In this document: piece by piece, positions 8,601 to 18,239 of the stretch
Position numbering within the stretch: position 1 is the stretch's first letter
Layout: every line of letters starts with the position of its first letter
DNA from: Nocardioides sp. Root240
Lineage (GTDB): Bacteria > Actinomycetota > Actinomycetes > Propionibacteriales > Nocardioidaceae
DNA: 64,000 nucleotides
NCBI RefSeq assembly: GCF_001428825.1
Contig: NZ_LMIT01000002.1
Location: 1-64,000 of the forward strand
Reading direction: 5' to 3'
The notes under the pieces: model-generated
Seen by the model: only the letters and a program-made list of their open reading frames with translations
What the model was told of the DNA's origin: nothing
The model's database searches: none
Made by a program: the position numbers and the translations under genes

Positions 8601-9572
8601 ATGGCCGAGAAGACCGACCCGGCGGGCGATGACGTGCAGTACGTCACGCTCCACGGCAAGAAGCGCGCCTTCGTGGTCAAGGGCAGCGGCCCGGCCCTGC
8701 TGCTCCTGCACGGTCTCGCCTGCGACCACACCACGTGGTCGCCCGTGATCGACGAGCTGGCGAAGAAGTACACCGTGATCGCACCCGACCTGCTCGGCCA
8801 CGGCGTCTCCGACAAGCCGCGGGCCGACTACACGCTCGGTGGCTACGCCAACGCGATGCGCGACCTGCTGACCGTGCTCGGCATCGACAAGGTGACCGTC
8901 GTGGGCCACAGCTTCGGCGGCGGCGTGGCGATGCAGTTCGCCTACCAGTTCCCCGAGCGCACCCAGCGGGTGATGCTCGTCGCGACCGGCGGCCTCGGTG
9001 CCGAGGTGACGCCGCTGATCAAGCTGATCCAGGTGCCCGGCTGGTTCCGGGTCATGGGCGTGCTCACCCTGCCGGGCGTGCGCCACCTCGAGACCTTCGC
9101 GCTCCGCACCGCCTCCGAGTACGGCGACGTGGGCCCGCTGCGCAAGTACACCCGCGACCTCGGCGAGGTCGCCGCCATCATCGAGTCGTGGAAGGACCGC
9201 CGCACCCGCTTCGCCATCCGCCACCTGGTCCGGGCGGTCATCGACTGGCGCGGCCAGATCGTCACCATGTCGGACCGCGCCTACCTCAGCGACGCGATGC
9301 CCATGGCGGTCGTGTGGGGCCGGGACGACAAGGTCATCCCGGTGCGCCACGCCAGCAACGCCGCCGCGCTCGCGCCGGAGGTGCGCGTGGAGGTGATGCC
9401 GGACGCCGGCCACTTCCCGCACAAGAACCACCCCGAGGAGTTCGTGCGGATCCTCGACGACTTTGTGAGCACGACCGAGCCGGCGACGTACAACCGGGCA
9501 CGGTTCCGGCGGATGCTCAAGGCCGGGGCCACCGGTCCCGTGTCGCCGGTGGCCGCGGCCACGACCGCCTGA
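8601..9572 (+). CDS. Alpha/beta hydrolase
   Basis: 323 residues. LLLLHGLACDHTTW supplies the oxyanion HG, VVGHSFGGGVA carries the nucleophile Ser at about 104, an Asp lies in WGRDDKVIP, and His is in DAGHFPHKNHPEEF at about 277, so the triad is complete. The family includes haloperoxidase-like and ring-cleavage hydrolases; the substrate is unknown. A GAGGGGGA ribosome site precedes the ATG. It is transcribed away from fasR, behind a paired direct repeat. Confidence 0.82.
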   Translation: MAEKTDPAGDDVQYVTLHGKKRAFVVKGSGPALLLLHGLACDHTTWSPVIDELAKKYTVIAPDLLGHGVSDKPRADYTLGGYANAMRDLLTVLGIDKVTVVGHSFGGGVAMQFAYQFPERTQRVMLVATGGLGAEVTPLIKLIQVPGWFRVMGVLTLPGVRHLETFALRTASEYGDVGPLRKYTRDLGEVAAIIESWKDRRTRFAIRHLVRAVIDWRGQIVTMSDRAYLSDAMPMAVVWGRDDKVIPVRHASNAAALAPEVRVEVMPDAGHFPHKNHPEEFVRILDDFVSTTEPATYNRARFRRMLKAGATGPVSPVAAATTA

Positions 9573-9601
9573 GCACCTCCTGAGCACTCCGGGGCGTGCC
9601 C

Positions 9602-12409
9602 TCAGGCGTCGCCGCCCTCCTGCAGCACGCCCGCCACCGCGGTCGGGTCGTCGATGCGGTACTTCTCGAGCGCGTCCTTGACCCGGCCGGGGTCGATCTC
9701 GCCGGCATCGGCGAGCGCGGCGAGCGCCTGCACGACGACCGACGGGGCGTCGACCTGGAAGTAGCGGCGAGCGGCGGGACGGGTGTCGGCGAAGCCGAAG
9801 CCGTCGGCGCCGAGGACGTGGTAGTCGGCGGGCACCCACGGCGCGATCTGCAGCGGGACCGCGGTCATGTAGTCGGAGACCGCGACGACCGGCGCCGGGC
9901 TGTCGCCGAGCGCCTCGGTGACGTACGGCGTGTGGTGGGCCTCGTCGGGGTGGAGGAGGTTCCACTTGCCGGCCGCGATGCCGTCGCGGGCCAGCTCGTT
10001 CCACGACGTGACCGACCAGGTCTCGGCCTGGACGCCCCAGTCCTCGGCGAGGATCCGCGCGGCCTCGGTGATCCACGGGAACGCGACGCCGGAGGCCAGC
10101 AGGCGGACCCGCGGCCCCTCCGCGTGGCTGCCGGGGGCCGTGACCCGGTGCATGCCCTTGAGCAGGCCGGCCACGTCGAGGCCTTCCGGCTCGGCGGGCT
10201 GGTCGACCGGCTCGTTGTAGACGGTGATGTAGAAGATCACGTCCTCGCCGCGCGGGTGCGTCTCGCTGGCGCCGTACATCCGCTCCAGGCCCGAGCGCAT
10301 GATGTGGCCGACCTCGTAGCCGAAGGCCGGGTCGTAGTGCACGACGGCGGGGTTGGTGGCCGCGATCAGCGGGGAGTGCCCGTCGGCGTGCTGCAGGCCC
10401 TCACCGGTCAGCGTCGTGCGGCCGGCGGTGGCGCCGACGAGGAAGCCGCGGGCGAGCTGGTCGGCCATCGCCCAGATCGAGTCGCCGGTGCGCTGGAAGC
10501 CGAACATCGAGTAGAAGATGTAGAACGGGATCATCGGCTCGCCGTGGGTCGTGTACGACGAACCGGCAGCGATCGCCGACGCCATCGCGCCGGCCTCGGA
10601 GATGCCCTCGTGGAGCATCTGGCCCTGCGGCGACATCTTGTACTGCAGCAGCATGTTGCGGTCGACGGACTCGTAGGTCTGGCCCGCCGGGTCGTAGACC
10701 TTCGCGGACGGGAACATCGAGTCCATGCCGAACGTGCGGTACTCGTCGGGCGCGATGGGCACGATCCGCGCTCCGATGCCCGGGTCCTTCATCCAGTCCC
10801 GCAGCAGCCGGACGGCGGCCATGGTGGTGGCGACCTTGTGGCTGCCGCCGCCCTTCTTGAGCTCGGCGTACGTCGCGTCGCCGGGCAGCGTCAGCATCGT
10901 CGAGCGGTCGACGCGCTGGGGGAGCGAACCGCCGAGCTGGCGGCGCCGCTCCATCATGTACTCGATCTCGGGGGAGTCCGCGCCGGGGTGGAAGAAGGGC
11001 GCGGTGCCGGTGGCCTCGTAGGCGGTCTCGAGGTCCCGGTCGCTGATCGGCAGGTAGAGCCGGTCGCGGAACTTCTTGAGGTCGTCCTTGGTGAGCTTCT
11101 TCATCTGGTGGGTGGCGTTCTTGCCCTCGAGGGCGTCGATCGTCCAGCCCTTGACGGTGTGGGCGAGGATCACGGTCGGTTGGCCGACGTGCTTCGTGGC
11201 GGCGTCGAAGGCGGCGTACACCTTGCGGTAGTCGTGGCCGCCGCGCGGCAGCTTCTCGATCTGCCGGTCGGTCATGTGCTCGACCATCGCGCGCAGGCGC
11301 GGGTCCGGACCGAAGAAGTGCTCACGGTTGTAGGCGCCGGACTCGACCGAGAAGGTCTGGAAGGCACCGTCGGGCGTGGAGTTCATCTGGTTGACCAGGA
11401 CGCCGTCGACGTCCTTGGCCAGCAGGGCGTCCCACTCGCGGCCCCACACGACCTTGATGACGTTCCAGCCGGCACCCCGGAAGTTGGCCTCGAGCTCCTG
11501 GATGATCTTGCCGTTGCCGGTGACCGGGCCGTCGAGCTGCTGCAGGTTGCAGTTGATGACCCAGGTGAGGTTGTCGAGCTCCTCCCGCGCGGCGATCCGG
11601 ATCGCGCCGAGCGACTCGGGCTCGGCCATCTCGCCGTCGCCGAGGAAGGCCCAGACGTGCTGCTGGCTGGTGTCCTTGACGCCGCGGTTCTGCAGGTAGC
11701 GGTTGAACCGCGCCTGGTAGATCGAGTTGATGCCGGTCAGGCCCATCGAGACCGTCGGGAACTCCCAGAAGTCCGGCATCAACCGCGGGTGCGGGTACGA
11801 CGGCAGCCCGGCCCCGCGGCCGTGCTGGACCTCCTGGCGGAACCGGAAGAGCTGCTCCTCGGTGAGGCGACCCTCGAGGAAGGCGCGGGCGTAGATGCCC
11901 GGCGAGGCGTGGCCCTGGATGAACAGCTGGTCGCCGCCGCCCGGGTGGTCCTTGCCACGGAAGAAGTGGTTGAAGCCGACCTCGTAGAGGCTCGCGGACG
12001 ACTGGTAGGTCGCGATGTGACCGCCGACCTCGAGCCCCTTGCGGTTCGCGGAGGAGACGGTGACCGCGGCGTTCCACCGGATGAAGGCACGGATGCGGCG
12101 CTCGACGTCCTCGTCGCCGGGGAACCACGGCTCGCGCTCCGGCGGGATGGTGTTGATGTAGTCGGTGCTGCGCAGGGCCGGCACGCCGACCTGCTTCTGC
12201 CGCGCACTCTCCAGCAGGCGCAGCATGACGTAGCGCGCGCGCTCACGGCCGCGCTCGTCGACCAGCGCCGTGAAGGAGTCGATCCAGTCCTGGGTCTCCT
12301 CCGGATCGATGTCCGGGAGCTGCGTCGGAAGGCCCTCGTGGATGACCGAGGCGGGACGGACGGCCGGGGTGGGGCCGGGGGCTGTGGCATCGGGGGTGTC
12401 GGAGGTCAC
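9602..12409 (-). CDS. aceE: Pyruvate dehydrogenase E1, homodimeric type
   Basis: About 935 residues, the single-chain E1 length. It decarboxylates pyruvate with thiamine diphosphate and passes the acetyl group to the E2 lipoyl domain. The ThDP motif is visible as [10 protein letters not shown] followed about 30 residues later by [30 protein letters not shown] and [12 protein letters not shown] are typical AceE blocks. GTG 12409 was preferred to a TTG nine codons upstream because GGTGGAAG lies at good spacing before it. It is divergent from the DUF3052 gene, as in other actinobacteria. Confidence 0.95.
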   Translation of the reverse strand: MTSDTPDATAPGPTPAVRPASVIHEGLPTQLPDIDPEETQDWIDSFTALVDERGRERARYVMLRLLESARQKQVGVPALRSTDYINTIPPEREPWFPGDEDVERRIRAFIRWNAAVTVSSANRKGLEVGGHIATYQSSASLYEVGFNHFFRGKDHPGGGDQLFIQGHASPGIYARAFLEGRLTEEQLFRFRQEVQHGRGAGLPSYPHPRLMPDFWEFPTVSMGLTGINSIYQARFNRYLQNRGVKDTSQQHVWAFLGDGEMAEPESLGAIRIAAREELDNLTWVINCNLQQLDGPVTGNGKIIQELEANFRGAGWNVIKVVWGREWDALLAKDVDGVLVNQMNSTPDGAFQTFSVESGAYNREHFFGPDPRLRAMVEHMTDRQIEKLPRGGHDYRKVYAAFDAATKHVGQPTVILAHTVKGWTIDALEGKNATHQMKKLTKDDLKKFRDRLYLPISDRDLETAYEATGTAPFFHPGADSPEIEYMMERRRQLGGSLPQRVDRSTMLTLPGDATYAELKKGGGSHKVATTMAAVRLLRDWMKDPGIGARIVPIAPDEYRTFGMDSMFPSAKVYDPAGQTYESVDRNMLLQYKMSPQGQMLHEGISEAGAMASAIAAGSSYTTHGEPMIPFYIFYSMFGFQRTGDSIWAMADQLARGFLVGATAGRTTLTGEGLQHADGHSPLIAATNPAVVHYDPAFGYEVGHIMRSGLERMYGASETHPRGEDVIFYITVYNEPVDQPAEPEGLDVAGLLKGMHRVTAPGSHAEGPRVRLLASGVAFPWITEAARILAEDWGVQAETWSVTSWNELARDGIAAGKWNLLHPDEAHHTPYVTEALGDSPAPVVAVSDYMTAVPLQIAPWVPADYHVLGADGFGFADTRPAARRYFQVDAPSVVVQALAALADAGEIDPGRVKDALEKYRIDDPTAVAGVLQEGGDA

Positions 12410-12581
12410 GTGGCCATACTTCCACCCGGGAACCAACCGGGGAATCTACCCGCAAGTAGGCCTTCGCAGGGGTCGACTGGTGCCCGAGGGTTGCGCCCGA
12501 CACCCCTGCTCCGCTGGACTAGGGTCCGACTCCCGCCCGACGGGAGCTTCGTCGTACCCCGAGCACCCTGGAGGATGCACC

Positions 12582-13010
12582 GTGACTTCGACCGCCCCTG
12601 GCGGCACGACCCCGACCGGACCCGCCGAGCGGATGGGTCTCAAACCCGGGTTGGTGGTCCAGGAACTCGGCTGGGACAACGACACCGACGACGACCTCCG
12701 GGTCGCCATCGAGGACACCATCGACGGTGACATGGTCGACGGCGACTACGGCAACGTGGTCGACGCCGTGCTGCTGTGGTGGCGCGACGACGACGGTGAC
12801 CTCGTCGACGGACTCGTCGACTCGCTGACCGACCTGGTCGGTGGCGGCGTGATCTGGCTGCTGACGCCGAAGATCGGTCGCCCCGGCGCGGTCGACGCGG
12901 CCGACATCGCGGAGGCCGCCCCGATCGCCGGCCTGGCGCAGACGTCGGCGGCGACGGTCAGCAAGGACTGGGCGGCGACCCGGTTGGTCGCGCCGAAGTC
13001 GGTCGGCTGA
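12582..13010 (+). CDS. DUF3052 family protein
   Basis: 142 residues, acidic. MGLKPGLVVQELGWDNDTDD and VDAVLLWWRDDDGDLVDGLV identify the actinobacterial DUF3052 family, usually found beside aceE as here. Its function is unknown to me. GTG 12582 has GGAGG 8 bp upstream. Confidence 0.87.
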   Translation: MTSTAPGGTTPTGPAERMGLKPGLVVQELGWDNDTDDDLRVAIEDTIDGDMVDGDYGNVVDAVLLWWRDDDGDLVDGLVDSLTDLVGGGVIWLLTPKIGRPGAVDAADIAEAAPIAGLAQTSAATVSKDWAATRLVAPKSVG

Positions 13011-13181
13011 TCCTCACTCGTCTCGGCAGCGACGTAGCGAACGTCACGAGGTGGGTGCGATGGCAAGGCGTCCGGCACGATGACAGACTGGGCGTCTTTC
13101 GAGTGGCGGCAACGCAGCCAGCGTGCCCGCATCGTGACGTGCAGTAGTTGGTGCCGAGTCGAGTGAGGATTGAATAGAGGC

Positions 13182-14813
13182 ATGGGGACGATCGCGAACC
13201 GGGTCAAGGACGCCGGTACGAGCCTGAGGATCCTGACCGAGTCGGGCATCGTGCGGCCGTACTCGCCGCTCGTCGTGGGCGGCATGGTCCAGGCGCTGGT
13301 CCAGTGGAGCACGACTCCGGCCGGCGGGTTCAAGACCATCGCGCTGCGGATGCCGCAGGCCACCGCGATCATCGACGAGCGCGGCTCGCTGACCTTCGCC
13401 GAGCTGCAGGCGCGCACCAACGCGCTCGCGCACGGCCTGCGCGAGCGGGGCGTGAAGACCGGTGACGGTGTCGCCGTCATGTGCCGCAACCACCGCGGCT
13501 TCATCGAGGCGTCGATCGCTATCAGCAAGCTCGGCGCCGACGTCCTCTACCTGAACACCGCCTTCGCCGGCCCGCAGCTGGCCGACGTGATCGCGCGCGA
13601 GAAGCCGCGGGTCGTCGTCCACGACGAGGAGTTCACGGACCTGCTGGCCGGCGCCGACATCGCCGACCGGGTGCTCGGCTGGACCGACGGCGAGGCCGGT
13701 CCCGACAGCCTCGACGGCATCATCGACGCGGCCACGGCCGCGGACCGCACCGGCGACCTCAAGGCACCGGACCGGAAGGGCCGCACGATCATCCTGACGT
13801 CCGGCACGACCGGTACGCCGAAGGGTGCGCCCCGTCCGCAGGGCGGCCTGCCGGCGGCGATCTCGCTGCTGTCGCGGATGCCGCTCAAGAGCGGCTGGAA
13901 GTGCCACGTCGCGGCGCCGCTCTTCCACACGTGGGGCTTCGCCCACTACCAGCTCGCGATGATGCTCGGCACCACGCTCGTGCTGACCCGCAAGTTCGAC
14001 CCCGAGGGCGCGCTGAAGGTCCTCCACGACGAGAAGTGCGACTCCTTCGCCGTCATCCCGGTCATGCTGCAGCGCATCCTCGCGCTGCCGGAGGGGACGC
14101 TCGAGAAGTACCCGCTGCCGCACCTCAAGGCGGTCGCCTCGTCCGGATCCGCGCTGCCCGGCGACCTGCCGACGCAGTGGATGGACCGCTACGGCGACAA
14201 CCTCTACTCGATCTACGGCTCGACCGAGGTCGCCTGGGCCTCGATCGCCGACCCGAAGGACCTGCGCGAGGCGCCCGGCTGCGCCGGCCGCCTGCCGCAC
14301 CAGACCGTCGTCCGGATCCTCGACGCCGACGGCCGCGAGGTGCCGACGGGGCAGTCCGGCCGGATCTTCGTGGGCAACTCGCTGCAGATCGAGGGCTACA
14401 CCGGCGGTGGCGGCAAGGAGATGATCGACGGCCTGATGTCCTCCGGCGACGTCGGACGCTTCGACGCCGACGGGCGCCTGTACGTCGAGGGCCGCGACGA
14501 CGAGATGATCGTCTCCGGCGGCGAGAACGTCTTCCCCAAGGAGGTCGAGGACTGCCTCGCCACCCACGAGCGGGTCGCCGAGGTCGCCGCGATCGGGGTC
14601 GACGACCCCGAGTTCGGCAAGCGGCTGCGCGCCTTCGTCGTGCGGGTCCCCGACGCCGAGCCGGTCAGCTCCGAGGAGCTCAAGGACCTCGTGAAGATCA
14701 ACCTGGCCCGCTACAAGGTGCCGCGTGAGATCGTCTTCCTCGACGAGCTGCCCCGCAACGCCACGGGCAAGGTGCTCAAGCGCGAGCTCGCCGCGCTCGA
14801 GCCCGACGCGTGA
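13182..14813 (+). CDS. Acyl-CoA synthetase (AMP-binding family)
   Basis: 543 residues. It is an adenylate-forming enzyme activating a carboxylic acid, probably a fatty acid, to its CoA thioester. Motifs in order: ILTSGTTGTPKGA (P-loop-like ATP site), YGSTEVAW, GRDDEMIVSGGENVFPKEVE (hinge) and the C-terminal catalytic Lys in RNATGKVLKREL. It resembles mycobacterial FadD proteins. A TTG four codons upstream is an alternative start. Its stop overlaps the following peroxiredoxin start (GTGA). Confidence 0.9.
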   Translation: MGTIANRVKDAGTSLRILTESGIVRPYSPLVVGGMVQALVQWSTTPAGGFKTIALRMPQATAIIDERGSLTFAELQARTNALAHGLRERGVKTGDGVAVMCRNHRGFIEASIAISKLGADVLYLNTAFAGPQLADVIAREKPRVVVHDEEFTDLLAGADIADRVLGWTDGEAGPDSLDGIIDAATAADRTGDLKAPDRKGRTIILTSGTTGTPKGAPRPQGGLPAAISLLSRMPLKSGWKCHVAAPLFHTWGFAHYQLAMMLGTTLVLTRKFDPEGALKVLHDEKCDSFAVIPVMLQRILALPEGTLEKYPLPHLKAVASSGSALPGDLPTQWMDRYGDNLYSIYGSTEVAWASIADPKDLREAPGCAGRLPHQTVVRILDADGREVPTGQSGRIFVGNSLQIEGYTGGGGKEMIDGLMSSGDVGRFDADGRLYVEGRDDEMIVSGGENVFPKEVEDCLATHERVAEVAAIGVDDPEFGKRLRAFVVRVPDAEPVSSEELKDLVKINLARYKVPREIVFLDELPRNATGKVLKRELAALEPDA

Positions 14814-15322
14814 AGTCCGACGCTCGACCGGACGCGACCGGCACGGGTACGGCGACGGGCATCGCCCTCGGGGGACTGGCTCCCGACTTCACGCTGCGCG
14901 ACCAGTTCGGGCAGGACATCTCGCTGTCGTCGTACCGGGGGAAGAAGGCGGTCGCGCTGGTCTTCTACCCGTACGCGTTCAGCGGCGTCTGCACCGGCGA
15001 GATGGGTGGCATCCGGGCCCGCCTCGACGAGTTCCTGACCTTCGACACCGAGGTGCTCGCCCTCTCCTGCGACCCGGTCTACGCGTTGCGGGCGTTCAGC
15101 GACTCCGACGGCCTGAACTTCGCGCTGCTCAGTGACTTCTGGCCGCACGGCGAGGTCGCGCGGGCCTACGGCGTGCTCGACGAGCGGGCCGGTTGCCCCG
15201 AGCGCTCGTCGTACGTCGTCGACAAGGAGGGCCGCCTGACCTGGGCCGTCCATCACCCCAAGCCGGAGGCCCGCAGCCTCGACGACCTGCTCGTCGCGCT
15301 GCACGCCGCGGGTGATCGATAG
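14810..15322 (+). CDS. AhpE-like peroxiredoxin
   Basis: 170 residues of the AhpC/TSA family. The peroxidatic Cys is at about 61 in YPYAFSGVCTGEM, the pattern seen in mycobacterial AhpE. Two more cysteines (in LSCDPV and AGCPERSS) could act as resolving residues. It reduces hydroperoxides in the cytosol. The GTG start overlaps the upstream acyl-CoA synthetase stop by 4 bp, so the two are probably co-translated. Confidence 0.87.
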   Translation: MKSDARPDATGTGTATGIALGGLAPDFTLRDQFGQDISLSSYRGKKAVALVFYPYAFSGVCTGEMGGIRARLDEFLTFDTEVLALSCDPVYALRAFSDSDGLNFALLSDFWPHGEVARAYGVLDERAGCPERSSYVVDKEGRLTWAVHHPKPEARSLDDLLVALHAAGDR

Positions 15323-15419
15323 TTCGCTCGGCGGCCCGGCCTAGTCCATTTGGATCATTTTTCAACCAAATCGCGGCAAGGCCTTGGTTGGCCCCGAGGT
15401 GGCCGCTAGAGTTCTACTC

Positions 15420-15466
15420 GTTGAACCGCTGGTGACCCGAGACGCCGGCGGTTCAACTCATTTTTG
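15420..15466 (+). terminator. Probable terminator upstream of tRNA-Val
   Basis: A perfect 10-bp stem (GTTGAACCGC 15420-15429 with 15448-15457) has an 18-nt loop and is followed by TCATTTTT. It lies about 100 bp after the peroxiredoxin stop. The large loop makes it less certain than a classic terminator. Confidence 0.55.
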
Positions 15467-15521
15467 CCCGCTGCCGATGCGGGCACCGGCGCGCCGCTTC
15501 GGTAGGCTGGCCCGGCTTCTG

Positions 15522-15596
15522 GGGCGTATAGCTCAGCGGTAGAGCCCTTCGCTTACAACGAAGTGGTCGGGGGTTCGATCCCCTCTGCGCCCACCA
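15522..15596 (+). tRNA. valT: tRNA-Val (anticodon TAC)
   Basis: A full cloverleaf can be folded: acceptor GGGCGTA with TGCGCCC, anticodon stem CTTCG/CGAAG with loop CTTACAA (anticodon TAC at 15554-15556) and a GGTTCGATCC T-loop region. The CCA tail is encoded at 15594-15596. Confidence 0.97.
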
Positions 15597-15614
15597 CCGA
15601 CGGCCCGTGCGTCG

Positions 15615-15863
15615 TCAGTCGACGACCCGTAGCCCCGCGATCCCGTGCCGCCCGCAGGCGAGGCCGAGCGCGACGACCCAGCCGACCACGGTCCAGCCGA
15701 GGGCCAGGTTGAGGAAGCCGATGGCGTCGGCGTTCGCCTTGCCCCGGGTCGTGGCGACCGCCCACGGGAAGAGGTAGCCGCAGGTGGCGAAGGTCGCCAG
15801 CCAGGCGAGCAGGACCCGGCGCAGACGGTGGCGGTGCCGGTCGCTGACGAGCTCGAGGTACAT
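15615..15863 (-). CDS. Small membrane protein, superinfection-immunity-like
   Basis: 82 residues with two hydrophobic segments (about 16-35 and 48-70). YLFPWAVATTRGKANADAIG followed by FLNLALGWTVVGWVVAL matches the pattern of the superinfection immunity family (PF14373), named for phage T4 Imm. In free-living bacteria such proteins are common and mostly uncharacterised, so a phage defence role is only a possibility. The stop lies 18 bp from the tRNA-Val end, on the opposite strand. Confidence 0.65.
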   Translation of the reverse strand: MYLELVSDRHRHRLRRVLLAWLATFATCGYLFPWAVATTRGKANADAIGFLNLALGWTVVGWVVALGLACGRHGIAGLRVVD

Positions 15864-16042
15864 GGCGGCACGCTAGGGCATGTCTGGCAATGCTCGGTGG
15901 ATGCTGAAGTCGTCCGGTGCGTGCGATGGCAAGGCGCCGGTGCGTGGGCAGACATACCCTAGTCCCCTTTCGAGGGGGTCGGAGCGGCCGCGCCGGGCCT
16001 AGGGTGGTGTGCGTCACCATCCCGAGCCAGGAGGACCGCCCC

Positions 16043-17602
16043 GTGTTCGTGCCGTTCAGCGTCAATGACTTCCTCGACCGCGCCGTCCAGGTGTACGGCG
16101 AGCGTGTCGGTGTCGTGGACGAGCCCACCCAGCCGGCGGCGAGCCAGGGCGAGCTCACGTACACCCAGGTCGGGGAGCTGGCGCGGCGCCAGGCGGCCCG
16201 CCTGGACGAGCTCGGGATCGGCGTGGGGGAGCGGGTGGCGATCGTCAGCCACAACAGCAGCCGCCTGCTGACGTCCTTCTTCGGTGTGAGCGGCTGGGGT
16301 CGCGTGCTGGTGCCGATCAATTTCCGGCTCAGCGCCGAGGAGGTCCAGTACATCGTCGACCAGTCCGGCTCGCGGGTGCTCTACGTCGACCCGGAGATCG
16401 AGGAGCACCTCGCGGGCGTGACCTGCGAGCACAAGTTCCTCATCGGCGACGACGACGCGCTGTACGCCGCACCGGGCGCGGAGCCGAAGGCGTGGGAGCA
16501 CGACGAGGCGGCCACGGCGACGATCAACTACACCTCCGGCACGACGGCGCGCCCCAAGGGCGTGCAGATCACCCATCGCAACATCTGGACCAATGCGCTG
16601 ACCTTCGGCCTGCATGCCCAGATCGGCGACCGCGACGTCTACCTCCACACGCTGCCGATGTTCCACGCCAACGGCTGGGGCATGCCCTTCGCGATGACCG
16701 GCGTCGGTGCCCAGCACATCGTGCTGCGCAAGGTCGACGGGGCCGAGATCCTGCGCCGGGTCCGCGACCACGGCGTCACCGTGATGTGCGCGGCGCCCGC
16801 CGTCGCCGCGGCGGTGCTCGAGGCCGCGCAGACGTGGGAGGGCGAGATCCCGGGCCGCGACAAGGTGCGGATCATCATGGCCGGTGCGCCGCCGCCGACG
16901 AAGACGGTGATCCGGGTCCAGGAGGAGCTGGGCTGGGAGTTCATCCAGATCTACGGCCTCACCGAGACCTCGCCGCTGCTGACCTTCAACCGGACCCGCG
17001 CCGAGTGGGACGACCTGTCGCCGGAGGAGCGGGCGACGAAGCTGACCCGGGCGGGTGCGCCCGCGATCGGCGTCACGCTGCACATCGACGAGTCCGAGGA
17101 GGGCGCGGGCGAGGTGCTGGCCCGGTCGAACGTGGTGCTCGAGGGCTACTGGGACAAGCCGGAGGAGACCGCGGCCGCCCTGGTCGACGGCTGGTTCCGC
17201 ACCGGCGACGGCGGCTACCTCGGCGACGACGGCTACCTCACGATCGCCGACCGCAAGAAGGACGTGATCATCACCGGCGGCGAGAACGTCACCTCGATCG
17301 AGGTCGAGGACACGCTCTTCTCACACCCGGCGGTCGCGGAGGTCGCCGTGATCGGCGTGCCGAGCGAGAAGTGGGGCGAGACCATCAAGGCGCTCGTCGT
17401 GCTCACTGCCGACGCTGCCGACAAGGCCGGCGCCGAGATGGAGGCCGAGCTGATCAAGTGGTGCAAGGACCGGCTCGCGGGCTACAAGTCCCCGACGTCG
17501 GTGGAGTTCCGCGACGAGCTGGCGCGCACGGCGACGGGCAAGCTGCAGAAGTTCAAGCTGCGGGCGCCCTACTGGGAGGGGCTCACCCGCCAGGTGAACT
17601 GA
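16043..17602 (+). CDS. Acyl-CoA synthetase (AMP-binding family)
   Basis: 519 residues. Class I adenylate-forming enzyme with INYTSGTTARPKGV (ATP loop), YGLTETSPL, the hinge block ADRKKDVIITGGENVTSIEV and the C-terminal catalytic Lys in RTATGKLQKFKLR. It probably activates a fatty or aromatic acid; the acid cannot be named. GTG 16043 has CAGGAGG about 8 bp upstream. An in-frame GTG at 16007 is an alternative. It is transcribed alone. Confidence 0.88.
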   Translation: MFVPFSVNDFLDRAVQVYGERVGVVDEPTQPAASQGELTYTQVGELARRQAARLDELGIGVGERVAIVSHNSSRLLTSFFGVSGWGRVLVPINFRLSAEEVQYIVDQSGSRVLYVDPEIEEHLAGVTCEHKFLIGDDDALYAAPGAEPKAWEHDEAATATINYTSGTTARPKGVQITHRNIWTNALTFGLHAQIGDRDVYLHTLPMFHANGWGMPFAMTGVGAQHIVLRKVDGAEILRRVRDHGVTVMCAAPAVAAAVLEAAQTWEGEIPGRDKVRIIMAGAPPPTKTVIRVQEELGWEFIQIYGLTETSPLLTFNRTRAEWDDLSPEERATKLTRAGAPAIGVTLHIDESEEGAGEVLARSNVVLEGYWDKPEETAAALVDGWFRTGDGGYLGDDGYLTIADRKKDVIITGGENVTSIEVEDTLFSHPAVAEVAVIGVPSEKWGETIKALVVLTADAADKAGAEMEAELIKWCKDRLAGYKSPTSVEFRDELARTATGKLQKFKLRAPYWEGLTRQVN

Positions 17603-17695
17603 GCAGTTCTCCACAGGCACCCGTCGCTCGGTCGACGGGCGTCGGCCCCGGTGGCAGGATCGCCCCGTCCGTTGCAGACTGAAGGGGTGGCGATC

Positions 17696-18223
17696 GTGAA
17701 CGACCCGCAGATCTGGACCCTGCTCGGGGTGTTCAGCGCGATCATGTTCGCTGCCTTCGGGGTGATCGCGCGCTACACGGTGTCGGCGATGAACGCGCGG
17801 TTCGATGCGGTGGACGCACGGTTCGATGCGGTGGACGCACGGTTCGATGCGGTGGACGCGCGGTTCGATGCGGTGGACGCCAGGTTCCTCGCCGTCGACG
17901 GCCGCTTCGACGCTGTCGAGCAGCGGCTGGACGCGAAAATCGACGGACTCGAGCAGCGGCTGGACGCGAGGATCGACGGGCTCGAGCAGCGGCTGGACGC
18001 GAGGATCGACGGGCTCGAGCAGCGGCTGGACGCGAAGATCGACGCACTGGGTGACCGGCTCGACACCAAGATCGACGGCGTCGAACAGCGGGGCGACGCC
18101 AAGTACGACCACCTCGCCGAGGTGCTGGGGGTCCGGCTGGACTCCGTCGACCACCGACTCGGTGCCGTCGAGGACGACCTCAAGATCGTCAAGGCCCACC
18201 TGCTGCGGCACCCGGCCGCCTGA
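17696..18223 (+). CDS. Membrane-anchored coiled-coil protein with tandem repeats
   Basis: 175 residues. A single membrane segment (about 6-27, LLGVFSAIMFAAFGVIARY) is followed by a long heptad and hendecad coiled coil: repeats of ARFDAVD, then repeats of the 11-mer GLEQRLDARID. The repeats are nearly identical at the DNA level, so copy number may vary. No enzyme motif is visible. A structural or scaffold role is inferred only from shape. GTG 17696 is chosen over 17687 because AAGGGG fits better there. Confidence 0.72.
   Translation: MNDPQIWTLLGVFSAIMFAAFGVIARYTVSAMNARFDAVDARFDAVDARFDAVDARFDAVDARFLAVDGRFDAVEQRLDAKIDGLEQRLDARIDGLEQRLDARIDGLEQRLDAKIDALGDRLDTKIDGVEQRGDAKYDHLAEVLGVRLDSVDHRLGAVEDDLKIVKAHLLRHPAA
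17801..17884 (+). repeat. Four 21-bp tandem repeats inside the coiled-coil gene
   Basis: Four consecutive copies of a 21-bp unit beginning TTCGATGCGGTGGACGC, at 17801, 17822, 17843 and 17864, nearly identical. Each encodes one FDAVDAR heptad. Confidence 0.93.
17918..18049 (+). repeat. Four 33-bp tandem repeats inside the coiled-coil gene
   Basis: A 33-bp unit starting GAGCAGCGGCTGGACGCG recurs at 17918, 17951, 17984 and 18017 with few differences. Each encodes one 11-residue coiled-coil repeat. Confidence 0.92.
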
Positions 18224-18239
18224 CTCACGCGGCCAGGTG

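Noticed and set aside
9596..12730. A 1044-codon open frame on the plus strand
   Set aside because: It is antisense to aceE, has repetitive Arg/Gly/Val-rich composition typical of GC-rich shadows, and shows no motif.
17801..18049. Regularly spaced repeats that might be read as CRISPR
   Set aside because: Units are contiguous without unique spacers, stay in frame and encode coiled-coil heptads and hendecads.
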